Origin: JBNKWA01 sp050299555
GTDB taxonomy: Bacteria > Pseudomonadota > Alphaproteobacteria > Rhodobacterales > Rhodobacteraceae
Direction: 5' to 3'
Length of the DNA: 64,000 nucleotides
Assembly: GCA_050299555.1 (NCBI GenBank)
Contig: JBNKWA010000070.1
Span: 52,654-116,653, forward strand
Within the stretch, counting starts at the first letter, position 1. Each line of letters opens with the position of its first letter. A program made the position numbers and the translations under genes. Below, in pieces: positions 1 through 8,258 of the stretch. The notes under the pieces are model-generated. The model had not been told where the DNA came from. It did no database searches and worked only from the letters and a program-made list of their open reading frames with translations.

Positions 1-175
1 ATTGGCGGCGGAACCCAACCCCCTTTTTGGTGCGTCGCAACGAATGCCCCGGGGGCGTGCCGGTCGCCGCGCGGCCGTCCTGCCCGCCAGGTGTCAGGTG
101 CGCCCGGGCAATCGGGCCCGGTTGCCTGCCGGTGCCCGCCGTTGCCCGGCTTCAGGTGGCGTTCGCGGTGGGCCT

Positions 176-745
176 TCAGGTGCTGCGGTTGAGATGCGGG
201 AACGGCGGCAGGTGGTCGGGGGCGAGGAAGCCGACCAGCTTTGCCCAGCCGTCGCCGGCCTCGAGGTTCATTTCCATCAGATCGCCGGGCCGTCGCCGGA
301 AGTGGGCGCGGATGGCGGCGTGGCGGTCGCGCCAGACCTCGCGATAGCGGGCCTCGTTGCCGGCCAGCCCGTCGACCCCGTACATCCAGCGCCTGAGCGG
401 GTTGTTGCGGTCGGGAAAGAAGCGCCGGTAGCTGTCCAGCCAGGCGTCCTCGTCGCGGGTGGTGAGGATGAACCTGGTGCCGGGAAAGGCCGCGTCCACC
501 GCCTCGGCGAGGAAGGCGAAGGGGCTGTCCTCGGCGGCGTCGTTGTTGGCGAGCACGTCAAGCGCGATGCGCCGGATCACCGCACCCGGGTCGGCCGGGC
601 CCCTGTCAAGCGCCCGGGCCAGCGGGCCGGTGGCATTGCCCACCGACAGGCCGAGGGCCGTCAGCGCCCGGGCCACCGACTTGGTTCCGGTCTTGTGAAG
701 GCCGATGACGCAGACCTTGCGCCCGCCGAGTGCCGCCTGCTTCAT
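176..745 (-). CDS. Small sulfotransferase-like P-loop protein
   Basis: This 189-residue protein opens with a P-loop-like element, GLHKTGTKS at residues 15-23, which matches the 5'-phosphosulfate-binding loop of PAPS-dependent sulfotransferases. A later arginine-rich stretch ending in ILTTRDEDAWLDSY resembles the 3'-phosphate-binding segment. The start was placed at the internal Met directly before KQAALGGRKVC, because the ten residues upstream look like non-coding translation. It is the last gene of the minus-strand group, 115 bases beyond the chemoreceptor, and could be monocistronic. The substrate cannot be read from the sequence; surface glycan or lipid sulfation is possible. Family assignment is fairly safe, activity is inference. 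Confidence 0.75.
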   Translation of the reverse strand: MKQAALGGRKVCVIGLHKTGTKSVARALTALGLSVGNATGPLARALDRGPADPGAVIRRIALDVLANNDAAEDSPFAFLAEAVDAAFPGTRFILTTRDEDAWLDSYRRFFPDRNNPLRRWMYGVDGLAGNEARYREVWRDRHAAIRAHFRRRPGDLMEMNLEAGDGWAKLVGFLAPDHLPPFPHLNRST

Positions 746-860
746 TGCAACCGCGTCCCCAAACCGTGCCGGCAAACCGGGCGTCCAAGACCGCGCCCTT
801 GCCGGGCTTCACCGGCCCCGGCGGCCCGGGAAAGCCGGTGCCGAGCCCCAAAGCAGGGGT

Positions 861-2795
861 TCAGGCCGCGGCGGTCCGGCCGCGATTGTCGCCGGCGCCC
901 AGCCGGAAGGTGCCGAGCACCTCGTCCAGCGCCTGGGCGTCGCGGGTCAGATCGGCGCTGGTGGCTGCGCTCCGCTGCGCCATGACGGCGTTCTCCTGGG
1001 TGATGGTATCGAGCCGCGACACCGAGTTGGCGACATCCTCGACGCCACTGGCTTCCTCCATCACCGCCTTGGCAATCTGACGGATCAGCGTCGTCATCTC
1101 GGAGACCTGGGTGGCGATCTCGGCCAGCTTGCCCTGGGTCTCGACGACGTCGCGCACGCTGGTCTCGATCTTCTGCGCGCTGTCCTCGATCATCGTCTTG
1201 ATGTCCTTGGTCGCCTCGCTGGAGCGCTGGGCGAGGTTGCGCACCTCGTCGGCGACCACGGCAAAGCCCTTGCCGGCCTCGCCCGCCCGCGCCGATTCCA
1301 CCGCGGCGTTGAGGGCCAGAAGGTTGGTCTGGAACGAAATCCCCTCGATGACGGCGGCGATCTCGACGATGGCGGCGGCGCTCTTCTCGATCTCGCGCAC
1401 CGAGGTGATGGCACGGTCGGCGACTTCCCGGCCTTCCTCGGCGAGATGGCTGGACTGCACCGCCAGCTCGTCCGCCCGCTTGGCGCCGGTTGCGTTGGTA
1501 CGGACCGAACTGGCGATCTGTTCCATCGTCGCGGCCGCCTCCTGAAGCGCCCCGGCCTGGGACTGGCCGCGTTCGGCCAGGTCATGCCCGCCCGAGGCGA
1601 CATGTTCGGCCGACCGGCGCAGCGACGCCGCGGCGGCGCCGATGCTTGCGATCACGTCGGCCAGGGTCTCGGTGGTGGCGTTGGCATGCGACTGCAACCG
1701 GGCGAAGGCGCCACGATGCTCGCCCGGCATTCGCTGGGTCAGATCGCGGTGGGCCAGCGCCTCGAGCACATGGGTGGTGTCGTCGAGCCCGCGCCGCATG
1801 GTGACCAGCAGGTCGTTGACCGACGCGGCCAGCTTGTCGAGGTCCTCATAGCCGTTGTCCACCGGCATGTGGCGCGAGAAGTCGCCGTCGCGGGCCGCCG
1901 ACAGCACCGTCCCAAGCTCGTTCTGCAGCGCCGCGCCAGCGGCATTCCTGCGGTCGTCGTCGGCGCGCCGCTCGGCCTCCTCGGCCTCGAGCCGGCGCCG
2001 GGTCAGGGCGTTTTCGCGGAAGACGGCGACAGAGGCCGCCATCTTGCCGATCTCGTTGGGCAGGTCGCTGCCGGGGATGGCGTCCACCGGCCGGTCCTCG
2101 GCCAATTCGCGCATGGTTGCGACCATGGCGTGCAAGGGCCGCACGACCGATTGCACCACCGCCAGCACGATGCCGGCACCCACCAGGGCGCCGAGCCCCG
2201 ACAGCACCAGAAAGATCTGCGACGAGCGCCCGACATTGCGCTCGATATCCGAGGACAGCGTTGCCGCAGCCTCGGACTGGGCCGCGATCATCGTGTCGAT
2301 GCGCCCGGTCAGTTCCAGCGCCAGCTCGTCCGCCTGGGTGGCGAACATCGCACCAACGGCCGGGTCGATCAGCGTCATCTCGATGCCGCTGGCCGCGGTC
2401 GACAGATAGTTGTCGATCAGCGCCGCCAGGTCCTCCCGCGCGGCCTGGTCGACGTCGCGGCCCAGCGTATCGCCGGTCTTGAGCTCGTCGAACACCGACT
2501 TGCTGGCCTCGAACAGTGCCAGCCGGTGGTCCATGGTGTCGCCGGAGATGCCGTTGGCGGCATAGGAGAGAATCCGCAGGAACTCCAGATGGGCGCCCAG
2601 CACGCGCGCGCGCAGGTCGTGCGCCCGCTCGACCGTGACCAGCGTCTCGTTCGACAGAACCGCGATGCCGCCCCTTGCCTGAGACAGGGCGAGGTTCGCC
2701 GCGGCGAATACGCAGGCTATCGAGACCACCATGCTTGCAATGATCACGAAGCCCTTGACGGGCATGGTCAGTCGCGTGAACCAGGTTGCCATCAT
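861..2795 (-). CDS. Methyl-accepting chemotaxis protein
   Basis: This 644-residue transmembrane chemoreceptor has TM1 at about residues 12-37, a helical periplasmic ligand-binding region of the four-helix-bundle type (about 38-190), TM2 at about 192-218, a HAMP linker and a long cytoplasmic signalling coiled coil. The highly conserved hairpin tip is visible as GISFQTNLLALNAAVESARAG, where CheA and CheW dock. No C-terminal CheR/CheB pentapeptide is present; the protein ends RGRTAAA. It lies 21 bases downstream of a secreted single-Cache protein on the same strand, so the two are probably co-transcribed. No other chemotaxis gene is nearby. Confidence 0.95.
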   Translation of the reverse strand: MMATWFTRLTMPVKGFVIIASMVVSIACVFAAANLALSQARGGIAVLSNETLVTVERAHDLRARVLGAHLEFLRILSYAANGISGDTMDHRLALFEASKSVFDELKTGDTLGRDVDQAAREDLAALIDNYLSTAASGIEMTLIDPAVGAMFATQADELALELTGRIDTMIAAQSEAAATLSSDIERNVGRSSQIFLVLSGLGALVGAGIVLAVVQSVVRPLHAMVATMRELAEDRPVDAIPGSDLPNEIGKMAASVAVFRENALTRRRLEAEEAERRADDDRRNAAGAALQNELGTVLSAARDGDFSRHMPVDNGYEDLDKLAASVNDLLVTMRRGLDDTTHVLEALAHRDLTQRMPGEHRGAFARLQSHANATTETLADVIASIGAAAASLRRSAEHVASGGHDLAERGQSQAGALQEAAATMEQIASSVRTNATGAKRADELAVQSSHLAEEGREVADRAITSVREIEKSAAAIVEIAAVIEGISFQTNLLALNAAVESARAGEAGKGFAVVADEVRNLAQRSSEATKDIKTMIEDSAQKIETSVRDVVETQGKLAEIATQVSEMTTLIRQIAKAVMEEASGVEDVANSVSRLDTITQENAVMAQRSAATSADLTRDAQALDEVLGTFRLGAGDNRGRTAAA

Positions 2796-2816
2796 CCGGA
2801 GTTCCCGAAGAGCCGG

Positions 2817-3281
2817 CTATTCGGCGTAGATGCCGACGCCGATCAGCATGCCGTCACCGAAGGCGGCGACGTATGTGCTTTTGTTCTCGATCGCCTTGGT
2901 GGTGGGATTTGGCCACTTGTAGTCAACCCAGCCGGTATTGCCGGCCATGACGATGTCGCGCATTTCCACGAAGACGTGCTTGCCGTCCTGGTCCTTCAGC
3001 CCGCTCAGATCCTTGCCGGCGAGTTCCGGCCGGATGCCGTGGGCGAGATTGGTGCCGTCGAGCTTGAAGATGATCACGTAGAGATCGCGGTCGTGAAAGG
3101 TGGCGTTGTCGGGGTCGTGCACGGCGGCGATGGTTGCATCCAGCCCGTCGGTGGCCAGCATGGCGATGGCGCGGCCGGCCATGGCGACCGCCTCGTCGCG
3201 GGTACCGTGGTCGGCGGAGGCAAATGTCGCCGTGGCCGCAAGGAGCCAGGCGGTGAGCGTGAGGACGAGTTTCCTGAGCAT
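2817..3281 (-). CDS. Secreted single Cache-domain protein
   Basis: The chosen start gives 154 residues opening with a clear Sec signal peptide (MLRKLVLTLTAWLLAATATFASA); a longer frame upstream would push the hydrophobic core away from the N terminus. The mature part matches the single Cache fold (sCache_2), with DLYVIIFKLDGTNLAHG, the LKDQDGKHVF segment and a terminal GMLIGVGIYAE strand. Such domains normally bind small ligands as the outer part of chemoreceptors and histidine kinases. Here the domain stands alone and has no membrane segment besides the signal peptide. It is the likely first gene of an operon with the adjacent chemoreceptor, which suggests a periplasmic ligand-binding partner. 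Confidence 0.88.
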   Translation of the reverse strand: MLRKLVLTLTAWLLAATATFASADHGTRDEAVAMAGRAIAMLATDGLDATIAAVHDPDNATFHDRDLYVIIFKLDGTNLAHGIRPELAGKDLSGLKDQDGKHVFVEMRDIVMAGNTGWVDYKWPNPTTKAIENKSTYVAAFGDGMLIGVGIYAE

Positions 3282-3477
3282 GGGTCGGTTCCCGGCAGTG
3301 GACAAGTTCGTTTCCACTAAGGGCGAATTGCTAACCTTGAGCTAAGGGCCGGCCCATCGCGCCGAAGCGCGGCGGATGCGGGATCGAGACCGGATCAGGC
3401 CGAAACGGCGCTTGCGCGACCCAGGTGGGGCGGGCGGATCTGGCCGGCTTCCCTGCGTCTGACGCCGGCGGCAAGGG

Positions 3478-4512
3478 TCAGAGCGGGCACAGCGCCCAGT
3501 AGTCGAAGTCGAGGAGGACGCCAGGCGCGTAGGCGCCCTCGGCATCGCGCAGCACCGCGGCCGGGGTATCGCCCCGGGTCGCCACCAGCCGCAGCCGCAG
3601 CGCGCCGGCACCGGGCACCGGGCTGTCGGCCTTGTCCAGCACCTCGGACCAGGCGCGGACGGTATCGCCGGCAAAGCAGGGCGCGACGTGGCTGCCGCCG
3701 TTGATCGCCACCATCGGCTGGGCATTGGCCAGCCCGTTGAAGCCGAGCGCATGGGCGAGGCTGATGACGTGGCCGCCATAGATCAGCCGCTTGCCGTCGG
3801 GACGGGCGGAGGCGTCGAAATGCACCCTGGCGGTGTTCTGCCACAGCCGGGTGGCCAGCATGTGCTCGGCCTCCTCGATGGTGACGCCGTCGACATGGCC
3901 GATGATCTCGCCCACCGCGTAGTCGCCGAAACGGTGCGGCTCGCCCGCCAGCGCGAAGTCGTAGGCGGTGAAGTCGAGCCCCGGCGGCGCCACCAGATCG
4001 GCGGCGGCCACGGCGGGCGGCAGGGCCGGCACCTGCGTCTCGGGCGCCGGTGCCGCCTGGTCGCGCTTGCGCACCATCACCCAGCGGACATAGGTCAGGA
4101 CCGGCTCGCCGCGCTGGTTCCGCCCGGTGGTCCGCACCCAGACGATGCCGGTCTTGCCGCTCGACGTCTCCTTCAGGCCGATCACCTCGGACTCCGAGCT
4201 GAGCGTGTCGCCGGGAAGGACCGGGGCGAGGAACCGCCCGTCGGCATAGCCGAGATTGGCCACCGCGTTCAGCGAGATGTCGGGCACCGTCTTGCCGAAG
4301 ACGATGTGGAAGACGATCAGCGGATCGAGCGGCGCCGGCGCCAGCCCACAGGCGGCGGCGAAGGCGTCGGACGAGGACAGCGCGTGCCGGGCCGGGTAGA
4401 GCGCATGATAGAGCGCCCGCTCGCCGGCCGTCGCCGTGCGCGGCACCGCGTGGCGGATCACCTCGCCCAGCCGGTAATCCTCGAAGAAGCGGCCCGGGTT
4501 GGTCTTGTCCAT
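3478..4512 (-). CDS. mch: Mesaconyl-CoA hydratase (MaoC family)
   Basis: This 344-residue protein has two hot-dog (MaoC-type) halves, about 10-150 and 170-340. In the ethylmalonyl-CoA pathway the enzyme of this family hydrates mesaconyl-C1-CoA to beta-methylmalyl-CoA. The length fits the roughly 343-residue Rhodobacter enzyme. The order lyase-NnrU-DUF1737-MaoC also matches the Rhodobacter arrangement as I recall it. The start codon lies directly after the TGA of the DUF1737 gene (stop at 4513-4515, ATG at 4512), so translation is probably coupled. The function rests on family and context; another MaoC dehydratase with a related CoA substrate is the main alternative. Confidence 0.82.
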   Translation of the reverse strand: MDKTNPGRFFEDYRLGEVIRHAVPRTATAGERALYHALYPARHALSSSDAFAAACGLAPAPLDPLIVFHIVFGKTVPDISLNAVANLGYADGRFLAPVLPGDTLSSESEVIGLKETSSGKTGIVWVRTTGRNQRGEPVLTYVRWVMVRKRDQAAPAPETQVPALPPAVAAADLVAPPGLDFTAYDFALAGEPHRFGDYAVGEIIGHVDGVTIEEAEHMLATRLWQNTARVHFDASARPDGKRLIYGGHVISLAHALGFNGLANAQPMVAINGGSHVAPCFAGDTVRAWSEVLDKADSPVPGAGALRLRLVATRGDTPAAVLRDAEGAYAPGVLLDFDYWALCPL

Positions 4513-4716
4513 TCACAGCTCCCCGAGCTTGAGGTCCGGGGAATAGGGGCCCTCGACCTCCTTGGTCACCGCCTGGCCGCAGCGCGTGACGCCGCGCGCC
4601 GCGTCGAAGACATAGTGCGGCTCGCCGTAGAGCTGCCAGCCCCTGGCCAACGCCGCCGTCACCTTGTGGCAGAAGGCCGAAGTGTCGTCGTCCGAGAGAA
4701 AGCGGTAGGCGAGCAC
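4513..4716 (-). CDS. DUF1737 small protein
   Basis: This is a 67-residue protein beginning at a GTG codon 8 bases after the NnrU stop. The residues AYRFLSDDDTSAFCHKVTAAL and GWQLYGEP are the hallmark of the DUF1737 family, short proteins of unknown function with a beta-alpha-beta pattern. The gene abuts the mesaconyl-CoA hydratase gene and is part of the same tightly packed minus-strand operon. It is usually overlooked because of its size and GTG start. Nothing in the sequence gives a biochemical role. Confidence 0.8.
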   Translation of the reverse strand: MLAYRFLSDDDTSAFCHKVTAALARGWQLYGEPHYVFDAARGVTRCGQAVTKEVEGPYSPDLKLGEL

Positions 4717-4724
4717 GGCCGGCC

Positions 4725-5282
4725 TTACCCGAAGGGCCTGGGGCCGACCCAGCCGTGGATGAGGCCGATCACGATCAGCACCACGACCGAGATCACGCCC
4801 AGGCGCACATCGCCGCCGAGGCTGCCGCCGGTGAACGGCTCGGGCGCCGGCTCGCGGGCGTTGATCATCACCATGGCCACCGGTGCCCAGAGGCCGAGGC
4901 CGGCAAACAGCACCAGCGAGGCGACGTCGCCGTTGACCAGCAGGTGGGCCAGCGCCCAGACGATGAAGCCGGTCAGCATCGGATGGCGCAGCGTGCCGCG
5001 CAGCCGGCTTTTCGAGTTGCCGAGGCCAAAAAGCACCACCGAGATCAGCATCATCAGGTTGTTGAGGTGCCTGGTCCATGCGGGCGGCGTGTAGACCGGG
5101 TCGAACGGCGCGGCGCGATAGCCGATCACCATCAGCACGATGGACAGAAGCAGCGCCCCGGCGATCACCCCCTTGGAGGCATCGCCCATGCGCGCGGACA
5201 GCGCCGCGCGCGGGCCCGGCGCCAGCCGCTTGAACAGATGCGCCAGCCACCACAGGGCGATACCAAGGATCAGGAGTGTCAT
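4725..5282 (-). CDS. NnrU family membrane protein
   Basis: This is a 185-residue inner-membrane protein with about five or six hydrophobic helices and the NnrU-family core (LMMLISVVLFGLGNSKSRLRG, then RHPMLTGFIVWALAHLLVNGD). NnrU proteins were first linked to nitrite/nitric oxide reduction in Rhodobacter, but many members lie in unrelated loci and their reaction is unknown; they resemble isoprenylcysteine methyltransferase-like membrane proteins. The ATG overlaps the stop of the upstream CoA ester lyase (ATGA), showing operon membership. No denitrification gene is nearby, so the role here may concern CoA-thioester metabolism or the envelope. Confidence 0.88.
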   Translation of the reverse strand: MTLLILGIALWWLAHLFKRLAPGPRAALSARMGDASKGVIAGALLLSIVLMVIGYRAAPFDPVYTPPAWTRHLNNLMMLISVVLFGLGNSKSRLRGTLRHPMLTGFIVWALAHLLVNGDVASLVLFAGLGLWAPVAMVMINAREPAPEPFTGGSLGGDVRLGVISVVVLIVIGLIHGWVGPRPFG

Positions 5283-6190
5283 TCCGCCGCCTCCGCCTGC
5301 ATGGCCTCGGCCATGCGCTGAATTGCCCGCGACCGCGCCAGCGTCCGCTCGGCCGCCGCGACATGCAGGTTCTCCACCAGCTTGCCGTTCAGCACCGCCA
5401 CCCCCTGGCCGCGGGCGGTCGCCTCGGCAAAGGCGTCGGCGATGGCCTGCGCCTCGGCCACGGCATCGCCCGAAGGGGCGAAGACCTCGTTGGCCAGCGC
5501 CACCTGGGCGGGATGGATCAGGGTCTTGCCGTCAAAGCCCATGGCGCGGCCGGCCTCGCATTCGGCGCGAAAGCCATCCTCGTCGCGGAAGGCGTTGTAG
5601 ACGCCGTCGATGCAGATGCGGCCATGGGCGCGGGCGGCCAGCAGCGCCAGCCCCAGCGAGGCGGCAAGCGGCATGCGGTCGGGGCGGAACTCGGCCTGCA
5701 GGTCCTTGTTGAGGTCGTTGGTGCCCATCACGAAGGCCTCGAGCCGATCCGAGGCGGCGGCGATCGCGGCCGCGTTCAACACCCCGAGCGGGGTCTCGAT
5801 CATCGCCCAGAGCCGGGTCTCGCCGGCGCCCAGCGCCTCGATCCGGGACGCCAGGCCGGCGATGGCGGCGCCGGTATCGACCTTCGGGACCAGCACCGCG
5901 TGCGGGCGGGCGGCCACGGCGGCCTCAAGATCGGCCTCTCCCCAGTCGGTATCCGGTCCGTTGACGCGGATCACCAGCTTGCGCTGGCCGAAACCGCCCG
6001 AGCGCACCAGCGCGCAGACCTGGTCGCGTGCCTCGGCCTTGGCGGCGGGCGCCACCGAGTCCTCCAGATCGAGGATGAACACGTCCGCGCCGATCGTCGG
6101 CGCCTTGGCCAGGGCCCGCTGGTTGGCGCCGGGCATGTAGAGAACCGACCGTGCAAGAAGCGTGGATTGCGTCACCGTCCGCCGTCCCAT
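5279..6190 (-). CDS. mcl2: CoA ester lyase, (3S)-malyl-CoA thioesterase type
   Basis: This HpcH/HpaI-citrate lyase beta family protein has a TIM barrel with RSVLYMPGANQRALAKA, the metal-binding LDLEDSVAP motif, MIETPLGV, GTNDLNKDL and the C-terminal GKTLIHPAQVALANEVF. It resembles the Mcl2 branch, which hydrolyses (3S)-malyl-CoA to malate and CoA, more than the longer Mcl1 lyase. Malate would feed the malate dehydrogenase encoded 1.1 kb away on the other strand. The start is uncertain: an ATG at 6190 (303 residues) is used, while a GTG at 6175 preceded by a GGGA box is equally plausible. It heads the NnrU-DUF1737-mch operon. Confidence 0.83.
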   Translation of the reverse strand: MGRRTVTQSTLLARSVLYMPGANQRALAKAPTIGADVFILDLEDSVAPAAKAEARDQVCALVRSGGFGQRKLVIRVNGPDTDWGEADLEAAVAARPHAVLVPKVDTGAAIAGLASRIEALGAGETRLWAMIETPLGVLNAAAIAAASDRLEAFVMGTNDLNKDLQAEFRPDRMPLAASLGLALLAARAHGRICIDGVYNAFRDEDGFRAECEAGRAMGFDGKTLIHPAQVALANEVFAPSGDAVAEAQAIADAFAEATARGQGVAVLNGKLVENLHVAAAERTLARSRAIQRMAEAMQAEAAE

Positions 6191-6468
6191 TTTCCTATTG
6201 CGGCGCAACATAGGCGCAGACCGACGGGAATCGCAAGCTGGCGAAAAGGCCAGTGCCGTTGCGCAAATGTAACAATCGCCGTGCGCCGGGCGGCGTTAAC
6301 TTTTTTTCCGGCTTTCCCCCTCAGGCTGGAGTTCTGAAAGGCACGCAAACGCGCAAGCGGGAGGGCGACGAAACCGGCAGTCGCGGCAGGCGACGCAGGA
6401 AAGCGTGAGTTTCGATGCATTGAGTGAACCTTCGGGTCTGCCGGCGGTTCGACCAGAAAGGTACAGGC

Positions 6469-6786
6469 ATGAAAACACGTGCATTCCCCATGGTGGCCGC
6501 GGCCCTCGCCATCGGCGTCACCATTCCTCAGACCTCCTTCGCACAGCAGCGCGCCTGCGGTGCGCGCGATCCGATCATCGAACGGCTTCACACGAAGTAC
6601 GGCGAGACCCGGCAGAGCATGGGTCTGAACCACAACAACGGTATCGTCGAGGTCTATGCCTCCAGCGAAACCGGCACCTGGACCATCATTCTCACCATGC
6701 CGACCGGGCAATCCTGCCTGATCGCGGCCGGCGAGAACTGGGACATGCAGCCCGAGCCGAGCCTGACCAAGGGCAAGGGCGCCTGA
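6469..6786 (+). CDS. Small periplasmic protein of unknown function
   Basis: This is a 105-residue protein with a Sec signal peptide (MKTRAFPMVAAALAIGV, cleavage near SFAQQ). The mature part, about 80 residues, contains two cysteines (CGARDPI and GQSCLIAAGENW) that may pair, and a pattern HTKYGETRQSMGL found in many alphaproteobacterial periplasmic hypothetical proteins. The first in-frame Met upstream gives a charged N terminus, so the second Met was preferred; an AAAGG box lies before it. It is divergent from the CoA ester lyase operon. No function is proposed. Confidence 0.78.
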   Translation: MKTRAFPMVAAALAIGVTIPQTSFAQQRACGARDPIIERLHTKYGETRQSMGLNHNNGIVEVYASSETGTWTIILTMPTGQSCLIAAGENWDMQPEPSLTKGKGA

Positions 6787-7282
6787 TCCAACCCCACCCG
6801 GTGCCGGACCATGGCCGGCATTGGGACGCCTCCACGACGGCCCGGCGGCCCCGGCAACCATGCCGCGCAGCCTCCGGGCGTCGGATTTCCCCGCGATCCC
6901 GGACGGCCGGCGATCTCCCGGCAGCATTCGGCGCCGCGGCGCGGTCCGCTCCAGACCCGTCCGTCGGCCGGCCTCGCCGCCATGTTCCCGTGCCGGCAAC
7001 GCGGGTGCAGCCGATGGTCCGGCCCTGTGTTCCTGCGCCGGCACGGCCGGTGCAGCCGATAGCCCGGCCGCTGTGTTCATGCGCCGGCACCGTGGGCGCA
7101 GCCGGTCGTCCGGCCACCGCGCGCATGCCTGACCCGGCGGCCCCGGCAGGTTCCTCAAAACGCCCCGCGATGGGACCCCGGGCCGAGCGCGCCGATTTGA
7201 CGCGGCGCAGCAGCGCTCTTGCGGCAGGGCGCGAATGCGGCTAGCCCTTGCGCCAAATCCACCTGCGACGGGAGAGGCCGCC
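6787..7282 (+). other. Gene-free stretch before mdh with tandem repeat
   Basis: This 496-base stretch has no ORF that looks coding: the open frames on both strands are proline/arginine/alanine-rich GC artefacts. Its only visible structure is a triple degenerate 45-46 base tandem repeat (listed separately). The mdh promoter presumably lies here, but I cannot pick out convincing -35/-10 boxes. Confidence 0.6.
6983..7116. repeat. Three-copy 45-46 bp degenerate tandem repeat
   Basis: The three units start at 6983, 7028 and 7074. Each begins TGTTC and contains GCCGGCA, then a G(T/C)GCAGCCG core and a closing TCCGGCC or CCCGGCC. The period is 45 then 46 bases, so reading frame is not kept, which argues against a protein repeat. 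Identity between units is high in the core and drifts at the edges. It lies about 165 bases upstream of mdh. Confidence 0.75.
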
Positions 7283-8245
7283 ATGGCACGCGCCAAGATT
7301 GCTCTGATCGGGTCCGGGCAGATCGGGGGCACGCTCGCCCATCTCGCCGGACTCAAGGAACTCGGCGACATCGTTCTTTTCGACATCGCCGAGGGCATTC
7401 CCCAGGGCAAGGCGCTGGATATCGCCGAAATCGCACCCGTCGACGGGTTCGATGCCAAGCTGAAGGGCGCCAACGATTATGCCGATATCGCCGGCGCCGA
7501 TGTCTGCATCGTCACCGCCGGCGTGCCGCGCAAGCCGGGCATGAGCCGCGACGACCTTCTGGGCATCAACCTCAAGGTCATGGGCTCGGTCGGTGCCGGG
7601 ATCGCCCAGCATGCCCCCGACGCCTTCGTCATCTGCATCACCAACCCGCTCGACGCCATGGTCTGGGCGCTGAGGGAATTCTCCGGCTTGCCGCACGAGA
7701 AGGTCTGCGGCATGGCGGGTGTGCTCGACAGTGCCCGCTTCCGCCATTTCCTGGCCGACGAGTTCGGTGTCTCGGTCAAGGACGTCACCGCCTTCGTGCT
7801 CGGCGGCCATGGCGACACCATGGTGCCGCTGGCCCGCTATTCCACCGTCGCCGGCATTCCGCTGCCCGATCTGGTCGCCATGGGCTGGACCAGCCAGGAG
7901 AAGCTCGACGCCATCGTCCAGCGCACCCGCGACGGCGGAGCCGAGATCGTCGGCCTGCTGAAGACCGGGTCGGCCTTCTATGCGCCGGCCGCCGCCGCGA
8001 TCGAGATGGCCGAGGCCTATCTGAAGGACCAGAAGCGGGTGCTGCCCTGCGCCGCCCATGTCAGCGGCGCCTACGGGTTGAAGGACCTCTATGTCGGCGT
8101 GCCCACGGTGATCGGTGCCGGCGGCATCGAGAAGGTGGTGGAGATCGCGCTGAACAAGGACGAGCAGGCCATGTTCGACAAGTCCGTCGCCGCGGTGCAG
8201 GGCCTGGTCGAGGCTTGCAAGGGGATCGATCCCAAGCTGGCCTGA
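7283..8245 (+). CDS. mdh: Malate dehydrogenase
   Basis: NAD-dependent oxidation of malate to oxaloacetate in the TCA cycle. At 320 residues it has the length of the LDH-like MDH of alphaproteobacteria. The Rossmann glycine motif is GSGQIGG (10-16); the substrate-binding loop and catalytic pair are present, including GGHGDTMVPL with the catalytic His at 176. The start was set at MARAKIALIG because it carries a GGGAGAGG ribosome-binding box and places the glycine motif at the normal position; a frame extending 16 residues upstream is not coding-like. It is the first gene of the TCA cluster. Confidence 0.97.
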   Translation: MARAKIALIGSGQIGGTLAHLAGLKELGDIVLFDIAEGIPQGKALDIAEIAPVDGFDAKLKGANDYADIAGADVCIVTAGVPRKPGMSRDDLLGINLKVMGSVGAGIAQHAPDAFVICITNPLDAMVWALREFSGLPHEKVCGMAGVLDSARFRHFLADEFGVSVKDVTAFVLGGHGDTMVPLARYSTVAGIPLPDLVAMGWTSQEKLDAIVQRTRDGGAEIVGLLKTGSAFYAPAAAAIEMAEAYLKDQKRVLPCAAHVSGAYGLKDLYVGVPTVIGAGGIEKVVEIALNKDEQAMFDKSVAAVQGLVEACKGIDPKLA

Positions 8246-8258
8246 GGCCGGTGGGGGC

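Noticed and set aside
2..985. Long plus-strand frame at the window start
   Set aside because: Arginine/proline/alanine-rich translation in the antisense of the sulfotransferase and chemoreceptor genes; a GC-driven shadow.
705..3320. 871-codon plus-strand frame
   Set aside because: It lies opposite the chemoreceptor and Cache genes, both with clear protein motifs; composition (His, Gly, Arg, Asp) is typical of antisense frames in GC-rich DNA.
6259..6266. TTGCGCAA palindrome upstream of the CoA ester lyase operon
   Set aside because: Resembles RamB-type sites loosely, but eight bases with a GC centre are expected by chance in this genome and there is no second copy nearby.
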